From Euryodendron excelsum (taxonomy: Eukaryota; Streptophyta; Magnoliopsida; Ericales; Pentaphylacaceae), in NCBI GenBank assembly GCA_033060915.1, contig CM065390.1, forward strand, positions 14,607,501-14,671,500: a stretch of 64,000 nt of DNA, read 5' to 3'. The notes beneath the pieces are model-generated. The model did no database searches. It saw nothing but the letters and a program-made list of their open reading frames with translations, and had not been told where the DNA came from. Made by a program: the position numbers and the translations under genes. Position 1 is the stretch's first letter. Each line of letters starts with the position of its first letter. This document shows positions 12,239-25,000 of this stretch, piece after piece.

Positions 12239-14689
12239 TTGACTTTTGTAAATGTTCAAGACCGTTTTCAATTATTTTCTCTATGCTTTCATACTGTTGA
12301 ACAAGTAGCAATGGTTGCACAGCTTAGAAATATGCTAAGTACTACAGGGGCCATCATTGCTTTTAAAGGAAGGTACCAATTCCCACCAAAGGTTGATATC
12401 AAGTTGGTCGGCTGTGACAAGTTCTGTATGTATGAGTTAGGAAAAGGCAAGCCATTTCCTTTAATAGCCATAGTTAAAGGAGGCATTAGGTTCCCTCTCC
12501 ACTCATTTTAACTTCGATTTCTTCATTATTACTCTTTGTACCTCCCCAGCCCAGTTAGCATCCAATGTCTTTAGGATAGTGATAGGCATAGTGGAACTAA
12601 ATCGCATTCTCATGGTGGAAATAGGCATCCACGAGTTCGCGTATTACTACATTCCCATGAGAGTCAGCAATGATTATCAAAAATTCTATTTCCATTATAA
12701 ACAAAAGAATAAAAAGATCGTCTAGGTCCTTCTTGATGTGGGAAAGGGAGTGGATGATGTCATGGTGTGGATCTCGGGCCCCTGGGAATACGAGGACGTC
12801 CCGCGGGCCTAGCGACCCACTTGGTGCTGCCCCTGAAAGCTCGGCGACACAGGTCTACACTTAGAACGCCTCGATCTTTTTCCTTTTTCATATTTTTTGT
12901 AGATCTTATTTTTTGCCTTTTCCTTACTCTTAGGTGAACATACCAAGCCCAAGAAACAATATAAGCATATCAGCGTTAACTTGAAGTTCCTGGAGAGGGT
13001 TTGGGCTTACAAAGGCATAGGACCACAGTACGGAGTTGGCAAGGTTACTCATATCCTTCCGTGGTATCCAATATGGTATTAGTCATTCTCAACAATCGTA
13101 GGTATCCCAAACAATGTCATCACACACTAAAGGCGCATGGGGAGGTCGGCAATCTTAAAAACATCCCCGAGCATATTGTCATCCCATATATCTATAATTC
13201 TAGCCAAGTGACTGTTGCTATTGCTCCCGCTACGATAGAAGAAGAAACTGCTACTGAAGTTGCCGAGTCACTGTCTTCATGTGGCCAAGTTTTACCTCAA
13301 CCATCAATTTTTCCATTCAAAATTCTAGACGAGGAGGACAAGCTTAGTTCAAGCTCTTATTCACCATCCACATCATCTTCAACCTCGACTCCAAAAGTAG
13401 TTCTTGATCGTCTACCCATTTGCCAATTCAGACAACAAGTCTTTTCAAGTCCTGAGACAGAGGACAAACTAGACAATATGCAGACACGGAGCTTGGTGGC
13501 AGTGATAACGGGGAAGAAAAAGGCGCAACGTGTGCAAACATCCTTTGCCGAGGTCAACATGACCCAACCACCCGTGTCGTTACCACCGACCACCTCAGGA
13601 GCAGATATTGGGACTAGCGTGCCACCAACAGATAGGTCGACATTTAAGAGGCCAGTGGAGGGAAGTGCACCAGGAACGCCCAATGCTTAGTGGGCCAGGT
13701 CGGTGTCTTTTGAGCCGGAAACTAGGCTGGTGTCCAAAATTGTAATTCAAATTGTGGTTGGGACATGCCCGATAACGAACCTGGACTCTGGTTTGGCAGA
13801 CCCTTCTATTGCAGTGGGTTAGTTGAAGGTGTCATCTTGCCCCGTGACAAGGAAATACTAGGGTTAGCAATCATTCAAAAGATCTTTATGGGAGTAGTGC
13901 ACAACAGTCTGCTAGTGAGTGCGCTTGCCATTCTTACTTGTCCTTTCCATGTCTGATACTATGTGTGTTATATTTGTAGGCCGCTTTTCAGGCGCCATGT
14001 CCCACTTTACTACTATGGACAAGGGTCTGAAGAAGTTGAAACAACAGCACGACGTCCTGAAGTTGGAAGCCCTTGTTGATAAAAAGGCTGTGCTTGACGC
14101 AAAGGCCGAGCTGAGGAAGAGCAAGAAGGCCATGGCTACTACTCTGGCCGAGCTGTCTCAACGAAATCAAGAGCGAAGTGAGGCCAAAGCATAAATTGTG
14201 AAGATAAAGGCCAAGCTCCTGTTAGTCAAGGAAGCAAGCTTCAAGGCTGGTTTTGAAAAAGCCGAAGACGACTACACATAGCAGATCCTTAGGATGACAA
14301 ATTCAATTTTCAAGGATGGCTGGGTGGCTGCTTTTTATGCAATGAAGGTCTCGTTAGTGGATCCTTTGTGGAAGAACATCCCTTGGCTACTCCTTAATAA
14401 GGCCATTCCAGAAGACACTTAGATTAATCTTTATAAGATTGAGCTAGTCGAGGGCACCGGAGTTGCTAATGCTGCTGGAGTTGCTAGTAATATTGAAGTT
14501 AATACTGTTGCAGAGGTTGTTGGTAATGTTGCAGGGATTGCTAGTACCGAACTGCTCCTCTGGCTTCAACGATTGCTACAGACGCTACTGGGGCTGCTGT
14601 TGGCAACATTGTCCCTTCTGCTGTAGAGATTGTTGAAATAGCTGATGGTATGATTGACGCAACTCCTGTCGATCCATCTCTGCAATCTT
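12239..14689 (+). pseudogene. Antisense additional ORF of the Tat-like element, degenerate
   Basis: Function is unknown. Three blocks can be followed on the plus strand with frame changes between them. Block 1, about 12239-12860, has the motif GGIRFPLHSF, then a stretch with IGIHEFAYYYIP, and VDDVMVWISGPWEYEDVP; this order resembles the plant 'putative gypsy type transposon' domain (PF04195 type), a family judgement by eye. Block 2 (13001-13690) is Ser/Thr/Pro-rich, probably disordered. Block 3 (13919-14689) has a long Lys/Glu/Ala-rich coiled coil (about 14010-14270), then QILRMTNSIFKDGWVAAFYAM and an Ala/Val-rich tail. An AT-rich 3' region with polyadenylation-like sequence follows (14690-14790). 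Stops at several sites make it a pseudogene. Its place between integrase and the 3' LTR, in reverse orientation, fits the extra ORFs of Tat-lineage elements. Confidence 0.55.
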
Positions 14690-14959
14690 AGAATGTTTTC
14701 TTTTTGTATAATTTAAATCCTTTGTAACTTTTGGGAAACTTAGTTGTATAAAATGCCTTTTGAAATTATAAATGGAACTTTTGTCTGCTTTATGATCTAC
14801 TTTATTTTTATTTTTTTTTTATTTTATGCATGAGTACTTATCCATATGCTGACCTAAAAAACTTAGCTATGATTAAGTAGAATCATTCAGGGTTTGTTGT
14901 TTTTAGGTCGTCCAGATAAATTCATGGTAAATCAAGGCTTTCTGCTTGATTTTATTTTA

Positions 14960-15200
14960 CACTTTGGCGTTAATTGACCGACTTGCCCAACTTAAGCTGA
15001 ACCAAGTTTTTATACTTGATTTTTATTTTAGTCTTCATTGGCCAACTTGTCCAACTTGGGCTTTTATTTTGGCCTTCGTTGGCTGACCTACCCAACTTGG
15101 GCAAGACCAAATTTTTATACTTGGTTTTTATTTTGGCCTTCATTGGCTGACATGCCCAAGTTGGGCAAGGCCAAGACTTTACACTTAGTTTTTTGTTTTG
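14960..15200. repeat. Imperfect tandem repeats between antisense ORF and integrase
   Basis: Three to four copies of a unit of roughly 60-75 bp are visible, each containing variants of TTCATTGGC..ACTTG..CCAACTTGGGC followed by TTTTATACTTGGTTTTTATTTT. Short tandem arrays in the 3' untranslated region are common in Tat/Ogre elements. Confidence 0.65.
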
Positions 15201-15339
15201 CTTTAATTGATTCTTCTATCTTAGCATGGCTTCAAATATCAAGGTCGCTGAATCAAGTCTACTTCATTAAAAATGCACAACTTGTCTGAATAGAGGAGAT
15301 ATCAAAGTTAGCTTTCCACTAATAGAATTTTTTTAGATT

Positions 15340-16497
15340 ACTTGCATTCCATGGTTGGGGTAGTCAGTGCCCTTTTTCGACAGTCTCTAGCTAATATACC
15401 CTCACACCGACTTGGGATGCAACTTTGTATAAACCCTCCCAGTTCAGACCAAGTTTTCCATCTACTGAATTTTTTGTTGCCCCCAGTACCTTTCAAAGTA
15501 CTTGGTCTTCGAGGATCAAATTTCTTGGTTGAACCCGCTTGTTGTAGGATCGGCTAAGCTATTGATGATAACTAGTGAGCTTGAGTAGGGCCACCTTTCT
15601 CTTTTTCTCAATGAGATCCAGGTCTTTTGCCAAAGTGTGATCATTAAGTCCGGTATCAAACGCTGCCTATCTGATTGTTAGGAGTCCAATCTCCAAGGGT
15701 ATAACTACTTCAACCCCATACGTCATTGAGGAGGGGGTTTCACCAGTACCTATTTGGAGTGGTTCTATAAGACCATCGGACACTGGGCATCTCTTCTACC
15801 CATTTTCCCTTAGCTTTTTCCAGCCTCTTCTTGATTTCGTTCAACATTATTTTGTTTGATATTTCGTCTTATCCGTTGCACTGTGGATAGGCTGGTATTG
15901 AATAATAATTTTTGATTCCTAGTTCGTCATATAATCCTTTGAACATATTTTTGTCAAACTGGGTATCGTTATCCAAGACCAGTGCACGTGGTATGCCGAA
16001 CCTTGTAATTATGTTTCTCCAAGCAAATCTTTTCGCATCTAGCTCATTGATTGTTGATAAGGGTTCTACTTCTACTCACTTAGTGAAGTAGTCTATTGCG
16101 ACGATGATGAACTTCTTGTTTCTTAGAGCTTAAGGTAAATGGCCGACTATGTCCAATCCACATTGGGTAAAAGGTCAGGGGCTGGTAATAGTTGTAAGGT
16201 CCTCAACTGTGAAAGATCTTCTATATAGCTCATTGCTGGATGACAGCCGATACTTTAAGGATTTGTGCTTTATTCTCCTAGCTTCATTATTATCTTAGGG
16301 TAATTCACCTCTATCGAGGTGGGCAATGATTGAATCCATCCAAGACGGTGCTAACTCTTTTATGACCAGTGCTTGATCCTCTTATTGAAAGATGCTCGGG
16401 CTAGCCAAGATTTCAATATGGATTGTTCTCTTTGAGCCCAACTTCAATGCTACTACGAGTGTTGCCAAGGTATCAGATTTGTTGATTTCATTCCCCG
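15340..16497 (-). pseudogene. Integrase fossil of the Tat-like element
   Basis: On the minus strand, starting about 16497, the frame shows a spacer with ALVIKELAPSWMDSIIAHL and NEARRIKHKSLKY, then YRRSFT, which is the N-terminal integrase region of Tat-type elements. The catalytic core follows: IIVAIDYFTK (first Asp, near 16090), RFGIPRALVLDNDTQF (second Asp, near 15960), SIPAYPQCNG with a Glu three residues on, and KGKWVEEMPSV, then YRTTP. After a frame change come TGETPSSMTYG and a C-terminal block ending near 15340 with GPYKV-like LNWEGLYKV and PWNA. Stops include one at a Trp position after FTK. The reading frame is antisense to all short plus-strand frames in the region. Confidence 0.8.
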
Positions 16498-16499
16498 AA

Positions 16500-18300
16500 T
16501 TTGCACCGCCCTAATTATAACTTCCTCGAACCCACCCCATTCCGGTTAGTTCGGTTAAGGAACCCAAAAAAACAGTTATTTTTTTATTTTTTTGGTTATC
16601 CTTACCTAGGAATGGCAATGCGGCGAGTTTGGGTCAAGGGACCCCTTCCGCTATTCTCACCTACCTTGCTGAATTCCTTCCCATGCTTGCTCTGTCTCAC
16701 CCCTTCTCCTTTATATTAGTAATTTTTTTAAACACATCATAGACAAAGTAAAGGGTAAAATCACAAAAAAAAAGGCAAAATCGTAATAATTGTATTTTAA
16801 TAAAATATATATATATAAAATAAATATACATGTATAAACAGAGGCTGGGGTGGGTTATTATATTTTGTTCTCAAGCTTGCCCTGCCCCAATTAGTATTAC
16901 TTCATACCGTCTTCATATATATGAGCAAGACGAGACCCCAAATGCTGTTGGTCTATTTTGTCATCCGTACATGTACTCATATTTATGGTCATACTTTGGA
17001 CTAACCTCTCCTAAGACTTTGGCTTCCAATTTAAACAAAAAAAAAAAAACTCATACAAAGTGAAACCTTGCAATGCTGCACTGGCAAAAACATCTTTTTG
17101 GAGTTAATTTTTTTATAATGTCACCAGCGTCAAAGCAAAACATGACATTTTTTTTTTGTTCTTAATCTTGTTCTTGTTAACTTGAACAAAAGTAAAAATG
17201 TTTGATAGAGAGAAAGCAATCTTGTTAACAACTTGTTCTTGCTAACTTGAACAAAAACAAGAATGTTTGAGAGAGAGAGAGAGAGAGAGAGCAATCTTGT
17301 TTGTTAACTTGAACAAAAACAAGAATGTTTGACAGAGAGAGAGAGAGAGCAATCTTGTTCTTGTTAACTAGAACAAAAATAAGAATGTTTGATAGAGAGA
17401 GAGAGCAATCTTGTTCTTGTTAACTAGAACAAAAAAAAAAAAATGTTCGACAGAGAGAGAGCAGTGATTGCTAAATAGTCTGTTTCCATGCTTGTTTTCC
17501 CTAACATTTGTAGTAATTTCCCAAATTATAAATTTTGGTTAACGAATTAACTACATCAGCCTTCAAATTGACGCATGTTTATTCATGAGCTAGACCGTTT
17601 TCTAGGTAGTGCGTAGGTTTTTAAGATTAATTCGAGCTATAACTCTATTCGATTGTTATGGTTCCCATTAAGACGAAAGAAAGAAGAGTTTGTCTCATTA
17701 CACAAACAAAATTTTGAATTCCAAGTTTTATAGCATCAGCCTTAAATTGGATTAATTCATTCCATCTTGTTCCATATTACAACAAATAAATTATATTTAA
17801 ATAACTTTATTTATTTATATATTCTTCTTGTATTTCAAGATCCGTAATATCATCATAAAAATGAATTAATCTATACCACTAGGCATGAAATAGGATAGGG
17901 CGATAACATGCAAAAAGTTAAAAAATTTATAATACCATTTTTTAGGGTCACCCATTTTCATTTGATTTTTTCCTCACTAAATCACTAAAAATATATGAAA
18001 ATTTTGTAAAGAGAATATATATATATATATAAATTAACTAGGGTCTATATCACAAACAATGGTAAATGTTATTGTAAAATGGAAAATAAAATAATAGGGA
18101 AATAAAATTATAAAAATTATTTATAATATTAATTTGATGAAGAACTAAACAAAAAACAATTATTTTTTGGAATATATATTTATTTTTTCTCATTTTCCTA
18201 ACCCATCTGAAAACATAGCTTCTTTTAAAAATAACTTTTTTCACTTTATTTTAAATTTCTATATTTTTTTTTCCAAGATGCAAACATTATGCAAGAAATT
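16500..18300. other. Intergenic sequence upstream of the CCCH gene
   Basis: No coding motif is seen. The stretch contains (TA)n near 16806 and 18016, the minisatellite listed separately, and AT-rich DNA. The Tat-like similarity ends abruptly near 16500. Confidence 0.6.
17158..17470. repeat. Minisatellite with embedded GA microsatellite, five copies
   Basis: Five copies of about 55-75 bp each read (C)TTGTTCTTGTTAACT, GAACAAAAA, AAGAATGTTTGA and then a GA run ending GCAATC. The GA run shortens from copy 2 to copy 5, so the length variation is within the unit. GTTAACTTGAAC and TTGTTC are partly complementary within each unit, allowing small hairpins. Confidence 0.85.
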
Positions 18301-18614
18301 TGAGGAAAACATAAAACAAATGAAGTCATATTGACTACTTTAGCCCCGGCACTCCCACTTATCTACTCATCTGCCACTACCTCTGTCCAACTCCTAAATC
18401 CACAACTTTCAGAGAGCAACAAGAGAGAGAAAGAGGGGGTCCTGTTCAGTCAAATCAACCTGAAACCCTTGCAAATCACATCACAGACTCAAATCATCAC
18501 TGAACAGCACCTTCGATGTTTCAATCATCCTAAGATATCCAACAACGAAATTCGGATAGTGCACTTCGAATTCATAGATCACTGATCACTCTTTGATTTG
18601 AAACAAATCAAAGC

Positions 18615-21600
18615 ATGCCTCCGAAGCAACAATCCAAAACCGACTTGGCAAAGAAGCAGAAAATTGTAGAGGACAAGACCTTCGGGCTCAAGAACAAGAG
18701 CAAGAGCAAAAATGTCCAGAAATATGTGCAGAGTCTTCAACAGTCAGTACAACCCAAGCCCGACTCATCCAAAATCGCCGCCAAGGTGTGATGAGCAATT
18801 CTTCTTCCTAATGATTACTGGTTTGTAGATATTATTTGATTCATTTTCTGAAAATTGGTTGGTGTGAACAGAAGAAGAAGGAAGAAGAGAAGGCTAGAGA
18901 GAAGGAATTGAATGACTTGTTCAAGATTGCCGTTACTCAGCCCAAAGTACCAGTCGGTATGTAGTATATTCTGTGTTCTTATTTTATGCTTATCTAAATT
19001 TTTTTGTTAGCTCCAAGTAGCCAAAATGAATGTGATTTTTTTAAATTTATTGAAGAACAAGATTGAAGGCATGTGTTTGAACAATCATGTAATAATACAC
19101 ACTCACATATCTATCCGAATATATAAGGGAGAACACCAGTTTGAGGTTCCATTGTTTGGAAGCAGTCAATTTTTTATTTTTCCTCAAAAAAAAAAATCCA
19201 GTTGTTGCAAGTAAATTATACTGGATTGTCGCTTCTGCGAGGGGCTTTATAAGTATTTTGTAATCATATGATCCTGCCATTTAGAAGTGGGAAAATTGCT
19301 TCGTGATTGATGGAGAAATTTCTTGGAACCATAAATTTTTCTGTCTTTCTGAATGCTGCACATGCATAGCGTTTGCATTCCTCTAGTATACCTATAAGTT
19401 CATACAGATGTTGCAAAACTAGGGTTACCCATCAAATACCACATCTTATTTCATAATACATGTATACAAACATATATATACATGTGTGTGTGCATATATA
19501 TAGCTCGGAAGTCGTTGGGTTTAAAATGAAGGCTCTTTTAGCTCCGTCCCCCAATTCAAGTTATGTGGCTTTTTTTCTTACAAAATTATTTTAATCTTGG
19601 TAATATGTACTGCGGATTTAGTTGTTTTCATGCCAGCTTAATGCACGGACTCTTGCTACTGTGTGTCTCTCATATGCGCATAGAGAGTTATGATTGATGT
19701 CTTTCGTCATAGTTATTATGTCTTGTTTTCTATACATTGGTTGATTTAATTGTAATATAATTTGGGGTTTTGGTTAGGTGTTGATCCCAAGTCTATTTTA
19801 TGCGAATTTTACAAGGCTGGGCAGTGTGCAAAGGGTTTTAAATGTAAGTTCTCGCATGATTTGAATGTGCAGAGGAAGGGTGAGAAGATTGACATTTACA
19901 GTGACAAGCGTGACCAAGGTAACTAAGTAAATCTGCTAATTGATTATTTGGTGGGTTTGGTTAATTTTTATTTTTTTCACATTTTCTCATTTTACTCTGA
20001 TTTCTTCTTGGCTCTCATCCCCATAGAAGAAACAATGGAGGATTGGGATCAAGAGATGTTGGAAAAGGTTGTGGAGTCAAAGAAGCAAGAGTATAACCAG
20101 AATAAACCAACAGAAATAGTATGTTTTCTCAACCTACTCTCTCTTTCTGTTGTGTAATGTTAAGCTGTAATTTGTGGCATGAACAATCTGGTATACAGAC
20201 CATAATTGTCAAATCGGGATATAGATCATGTATTGTTTTTTTTTTTTCCTTTCTTGTTTTTCTGAACTGTGTACTGTACTGTATTGTGGACTATAAGATT
20301 TTTTTAATATTTCCAATAATAGGTAGAAAAATAAGTTTATTTATGGAGGACACAAATATCTTATAACAAACATTAGACAATGTGTAATTAAAATAACATC
20401 ACATAAAGTAATTGATGTAGGATAGGGCCTTCTGTAAGCTGCCCTACATTTAAATAGAGGTATAGGCCTTCAAATTATAGTTTAATGGCTGGAAAGTAAT
20501 GATTGGAGTTTAAGGATTGAATTTTGGTGGAATGAAAAAAGGTTGAGGCTGTTTAAGGTTTGAAATTAAAAGGAATCACTTGCTGGATTTTCTGAGCCGT
20601 AGAGGAAAATGGAGAGTTATAGGGCTAAAATGGTGCTGTAAACTGGGGTCAAGGTTTAGGAACTTAAATAGGTGAAAGAAGGTAGTTTTATGGCTGTGAG
20701 TTATGCACACTAGTGTTGGAAATTAAAAAATAGAGAAGAACTTCCTTAGATCTTCTAGGATTCTCAGCTAGAAGAAAGAATGGAGTCTCACCATTGAAAG
20801 GAGATAAAATTCTATAGAGAAATATTATTAATCAACTTGTCTACTTCTCTAACTGTATTACAAATAACTTATATAGAAACATAGTAATTTTTCCTAATAG
20901 GAAAAGGATTTCTTAAAATCTACTAGGATTCAAACATGTTTCCAAATAAGAAAATGACTTGATAAATTTTCTAGACAAACACCTAAGTAATTTGGGCCCT
21001 AAAAATAACAAAATTGCTTAATTACCCCAAATGCTGAAAAATCGTAGAATACCCTCGATCTTTGTTTTGTTTGTTTTTTTTTTTTTTCCTAATGAAAAGG
21101 TGTTAAAACCATTTCGGTTGGTCCAAACCATCAGAGAATACTTTCTAGTCATGTTACACAGATTGTGGGACCACCATTGGTCTGTTGGCGGGCTCCCATG
21201 GATGTTCTTCTTTGTCCTCATTTTCCAAGCATAAACTTTAAGAGTTTGGGGTCTCATCAATATGGTTCTTAGAAACAAAGTTATGCTTGCATCAATACTT
21301 AATACATATAGAGTAAAGAGTGAAAATAAAAATAAATAGACAAAAGATATGACACTTCAATGCATTGTCAAATCCTATGATTGAACAAGTTTCACTATGT
21401 TTTAGTCTATACTTCTGAAATTAAAGAATCGAAGTCTCTGCTGCAAGCAAACTTTTCTTTATTAGTACTTTGTTGTAAGCGCACTTATCAGTCTATAGCC
21501 TTGACTTGAGGGAGTGCCTGTGGATCAGCCCAAGTTTGCGAGCTTGTCTAAGCCCTTCCCGTCTGGCTTCCTAGTGGGTAGGGGCTACTATGGTCACGGC

Positions 21601-21984
21601 CATATAGGGAAACGTGCTGATCACCTTCTCCCTGTGTTACCTGGACTCGGCAGTTTAGGGCAGAGTACCCGTGTCGACACGACACGACACGACGCCGGTG
21701 CGGGTATGAGATCTGCGTCCGACATGGCTCACTTCCTCTTGACACGGCTGTTTTGATCGAGCATCATCTTAGAGCCATTGCAAGCCGTGACGTCGGAATA
21801 TTCTAGATGGAGGCTGTTATCGCTGGATTCCGTGGACATGTCGAACCATCGGAACAGTCAAAACAGCTTGAGATTACCTTTTCAGCGTCGGAAGTATGAT
21901 AAAGTAACCGACATATAGCCATCAACGACCATGAGAAGCTGTGGTGGATTGGTGGTTTGTATGAGGAAGACGATTGGGATTTGG

Positions 21985-22025
<41 letters not shown>

Positions 22026-25000
22026 TAATGTTATTAAGTGGAAGAGAAAGGGATGTCGGTTTTGCTTTTGCTTTACACTTTGAAAAGTGAGCTGTAGATA
22101 CATGGGAAAATAAACTTGTGTGTCAACAGCTGGTGTACACATTGTTGGGTATAGATATATAGAAAAATGGGCCTGTTGTGGAAAACAGCTGGCTAGTACA
22201 TTGTTTATAAAAATTATAATTTTTTTGATTCAATTCTTTTAAAAGTCAAATATGATTTTCAAGAAAAAAATTCAGATATTATTTTTTCTTTCATTACAAA
22301 TCTTTTTATATCCTAAAAAATTATTTTAACTTGGTATTATGTATATGTATAATAAAATTTCTAAATAAATATGAATATGTGCTTACACAAATTAATAACA
22401 ATATATGAAATTTATCATTGTTCAATGTTCTATTTGCCGTATCCTCGTACCCGTGTCCAATTTTTGGATACTTTTTTGCCGAGCCCCCGTATCCTATAAG
22501 TTAAGAAAGAGGCGAATCCGACCTCTAGATACGTACCCGTGTCCGACACACACACCCGAGTCCGGGTAACATAGCCTTCTCCTACCCTTTTTATTAAGTT
22601 TAAAAAGAAAAACACTTAGCAATTAACCTGAAAATGTATCTCATCCTTAATAACTATATAATGTGTTGCTTGCATCATCTTAACACACTGTTTAGGTTCA
22701 AAATTTTAATTTGCAACTTTCAAGTTCTCATATATTTTGTCTAGTATGAAAAACTTTTAGCTTGACTTGATGCAAGTGGGCATAAATGAATGGCATAAGA
22801 TTCTTAAATCCATAAGAGTAGATATTATTGAAGAAAGTTGACAAAAATGAAAGAAAAAGTTTCCTTTTCATCTCAAGGAACCTTTCTAACAATAACTTGT
22901 TTTGATTAGTAAATAAGGGGCGTAAAGGAACCTTTGTAACGATAACAATTTGCATAAAATATGTTCAACTACATTTTCCAAAAATGCTAAAGAAAATTCA
23001 AGTATGTATGTATATACAGCATCAAGTATTGTGTGTATTGTAAGATACATTTAACATACAATACATATTATTGGTGCCTATTGATTTAGCTCTAAACGTA
23101 TCAAATGTACGTACATATAATGAATCACAAGATATTGACAATAGAGATACGGAGAAGAAGCTCCTTCCCCAAATTGATCTGAATTGAAGTAGATGATTTG
23201 TTTCCTACTTCCCTCAAATTTACTAGAATTGGATTCTAATGACAATACTAAAAAAATAATAAATAATAATGAGAACGCACAAATATAGAGTAGAAATCTC
23301 ATACTTGTGACTTATATAATTCTCTAAATGAATGAAAAAAATTAGAAGGGGCTCCCTTTTTATGTACTTATTAAAAGGGGTCCATTTCTGTAGAAGGTAA
23401 CTAAACTCCTAATTGGACTAACATTCTTAATCCTAGGTAAATAGGACATCAGTCTAAAACTGACTTTACAATTTGGGCCCACAAAGGCTATAGACCAATC
23501 CTACATGCAAAGTACATCATAAAAGTCTTTTGGACTAAGTCCGAGAACTTTCTAGATTAACGGGAATTAAACTATCAAATTTTACAGTTGTTGATTTTGG
23601 TTTGACCACAATTTTGAGGACTTTCCCGACTTCAAAAAGCGCCAAAAATGCTGTGACAAGTCTTATGACTCTTAGCTAACAGCACCCTCGGTTTCACAGT
23701 ACTGCTTGAGAGCTTCTAGTGAGTGCAAGAATTGCATCAACATGACTTCGTTTTTGATAATTTTTCATACTTCACATCAATTTAAGTCATATGAAAAATT
23801 ATGGCTGTTTCCCTGAAACGGTGCGTGCGTAAAATGTCAACGCTCCCTATGTAGCCTCAAATGAGATAGTGATCCTCATGGATCATGTGGCGATCCTTTT
23901 GGATCACAAACCTACCCCTTCCCATATTTTTTGCATCTCTCTATAGCAATTACGTTTCCTTTTTTATCCCTACTTCGATATTTGGTTCAAATACAGAATA
24001 CCATATGGTGGCTTACTTTAGGCTTTTTGAGCATGTGGCCGGTAATGTTGCTATGATCAACTTGATGTTTTTGGACATGATGAGATAATTAGCTATGGAC
24101 ATCTGTTGGTCCTTCTATTTGGGACACGATGGCATGCATAGCTTCAAATATTAGTTGGTCATTGTATTTCTTGGTGAGAATGCAGTGTTTGTCATTCATG
24201 TGGCCAATGAGATAGCTTAAAAATCAATTTTCTATTTCCCAGTTCTGTTTAATATATGAATGCAATTGTTGATACAAGAACATTTGTGGAAGTGGCTGTT
24301 ATTTATTGTTACACTGATTGACAATTTTAGGAATGATTAATTGGCACTTGGAGGGGTGCATATCAAATTGCACTGTTTATTGCATGTAACTTACTTCCTG
24401 TCAACATAGGTGTTAAGGTCATGTGTGGCGTGAATAAAGGTAGGGGAGGGATGCAATACCCTTTCTAGTTGTCCTTTCACTAAGCTTTTGCTTAAGAATG
24501 TGATTTGGGTTGTCTATGTTGGCTTGATTTGCATGTCATCTTTGGTATTTTGGGATTGGGGAATGTTTCAAATGTGGTAGGCTTTAGGATAAGGTTACCT
24601 GGATTGATATTGGGCACGGATAATGAGATCATTATGAATGCATCTAGTTGATGCAGTGTGATCAAGTAGAGTTTGGTTTAATAATATGAACTGAATACAG
24701 ATAGGAGGAATTTGTCTTCCTCTTGTTGAAATGTGGCTGCTTTTTTCGTAACATTTCAGAACGAGGCAATTTCAGAAAAGTTAAGTCTTTTGAGTAGTTT
24801 TTACACTCTCGGTCGTCTTTTTTTAATAAGTTAAGTGGATTCTGATTCATGCGGTCGTTCTAGAGGGATGCATTATTCAGTCAGTGTCCTGCTATTAAGC
24901 TTTTTCTTAAGAATGTGATTTCTGTTTATGATGTTAGTTTGACGTGTATGTCATCTTTGATATTTTGGCATTGGGCAATGTTTTAAAAGTGGTAGGCTTT

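Larger units (their letters stand above)
850..16500 (-). mobile_element. 5'-truncated Tat/Ogre/Retand-type Ty3/gypsy element, interrupted by a later insertion
   Basis: Read on the minus strand from high to low coordinates, this holds an integrase fossil (16497-15340), a tandem-repeat spacer, an antisense extra ORF (14689-12239 on the plus strand), a purine-rich tract (1446-1433) and an LTR with a TATA box (from 1432 downward). This order, with an additional ORF antisense to gag-pol between integrase and the 3' LTR, is known from Tat-lineage plant elements such as Retand and Grande. The reverse transcriptase, protease, gag and 5' LTR are missing beyond about 16500. Positions 1637-12123 belong to a younger element inserted in it. 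Lineage is inferred from architecture and integrase motifs; the lower boundary is approximate. Confidence 0.62.

Noticed and set aside
13357..13683. 108-codon minus-strand frame
   Set aside because: It is a shadow of the Ser/Thr/Pro-rich block of the antisense ORF on the plus strand.
15342..15557. 71-codon plus-strand frame
   Set aside because: It is the opposite strand of the Tat-like integrase C-terminus.
17158..17470. Regularly spaced repeats resembling a CRISPR array
   Set aside because: Units are contiguous without unique spacers, vary in length through GA slippage, and sit in a plant genome.
18331..18585. 84-codon frame just upstream of the CCCH gene start
   Set aside because: It has no ATG at its start and lies in the probable 5' untranslated region; it is out of keeping with the conserved MPPKQQSK start.
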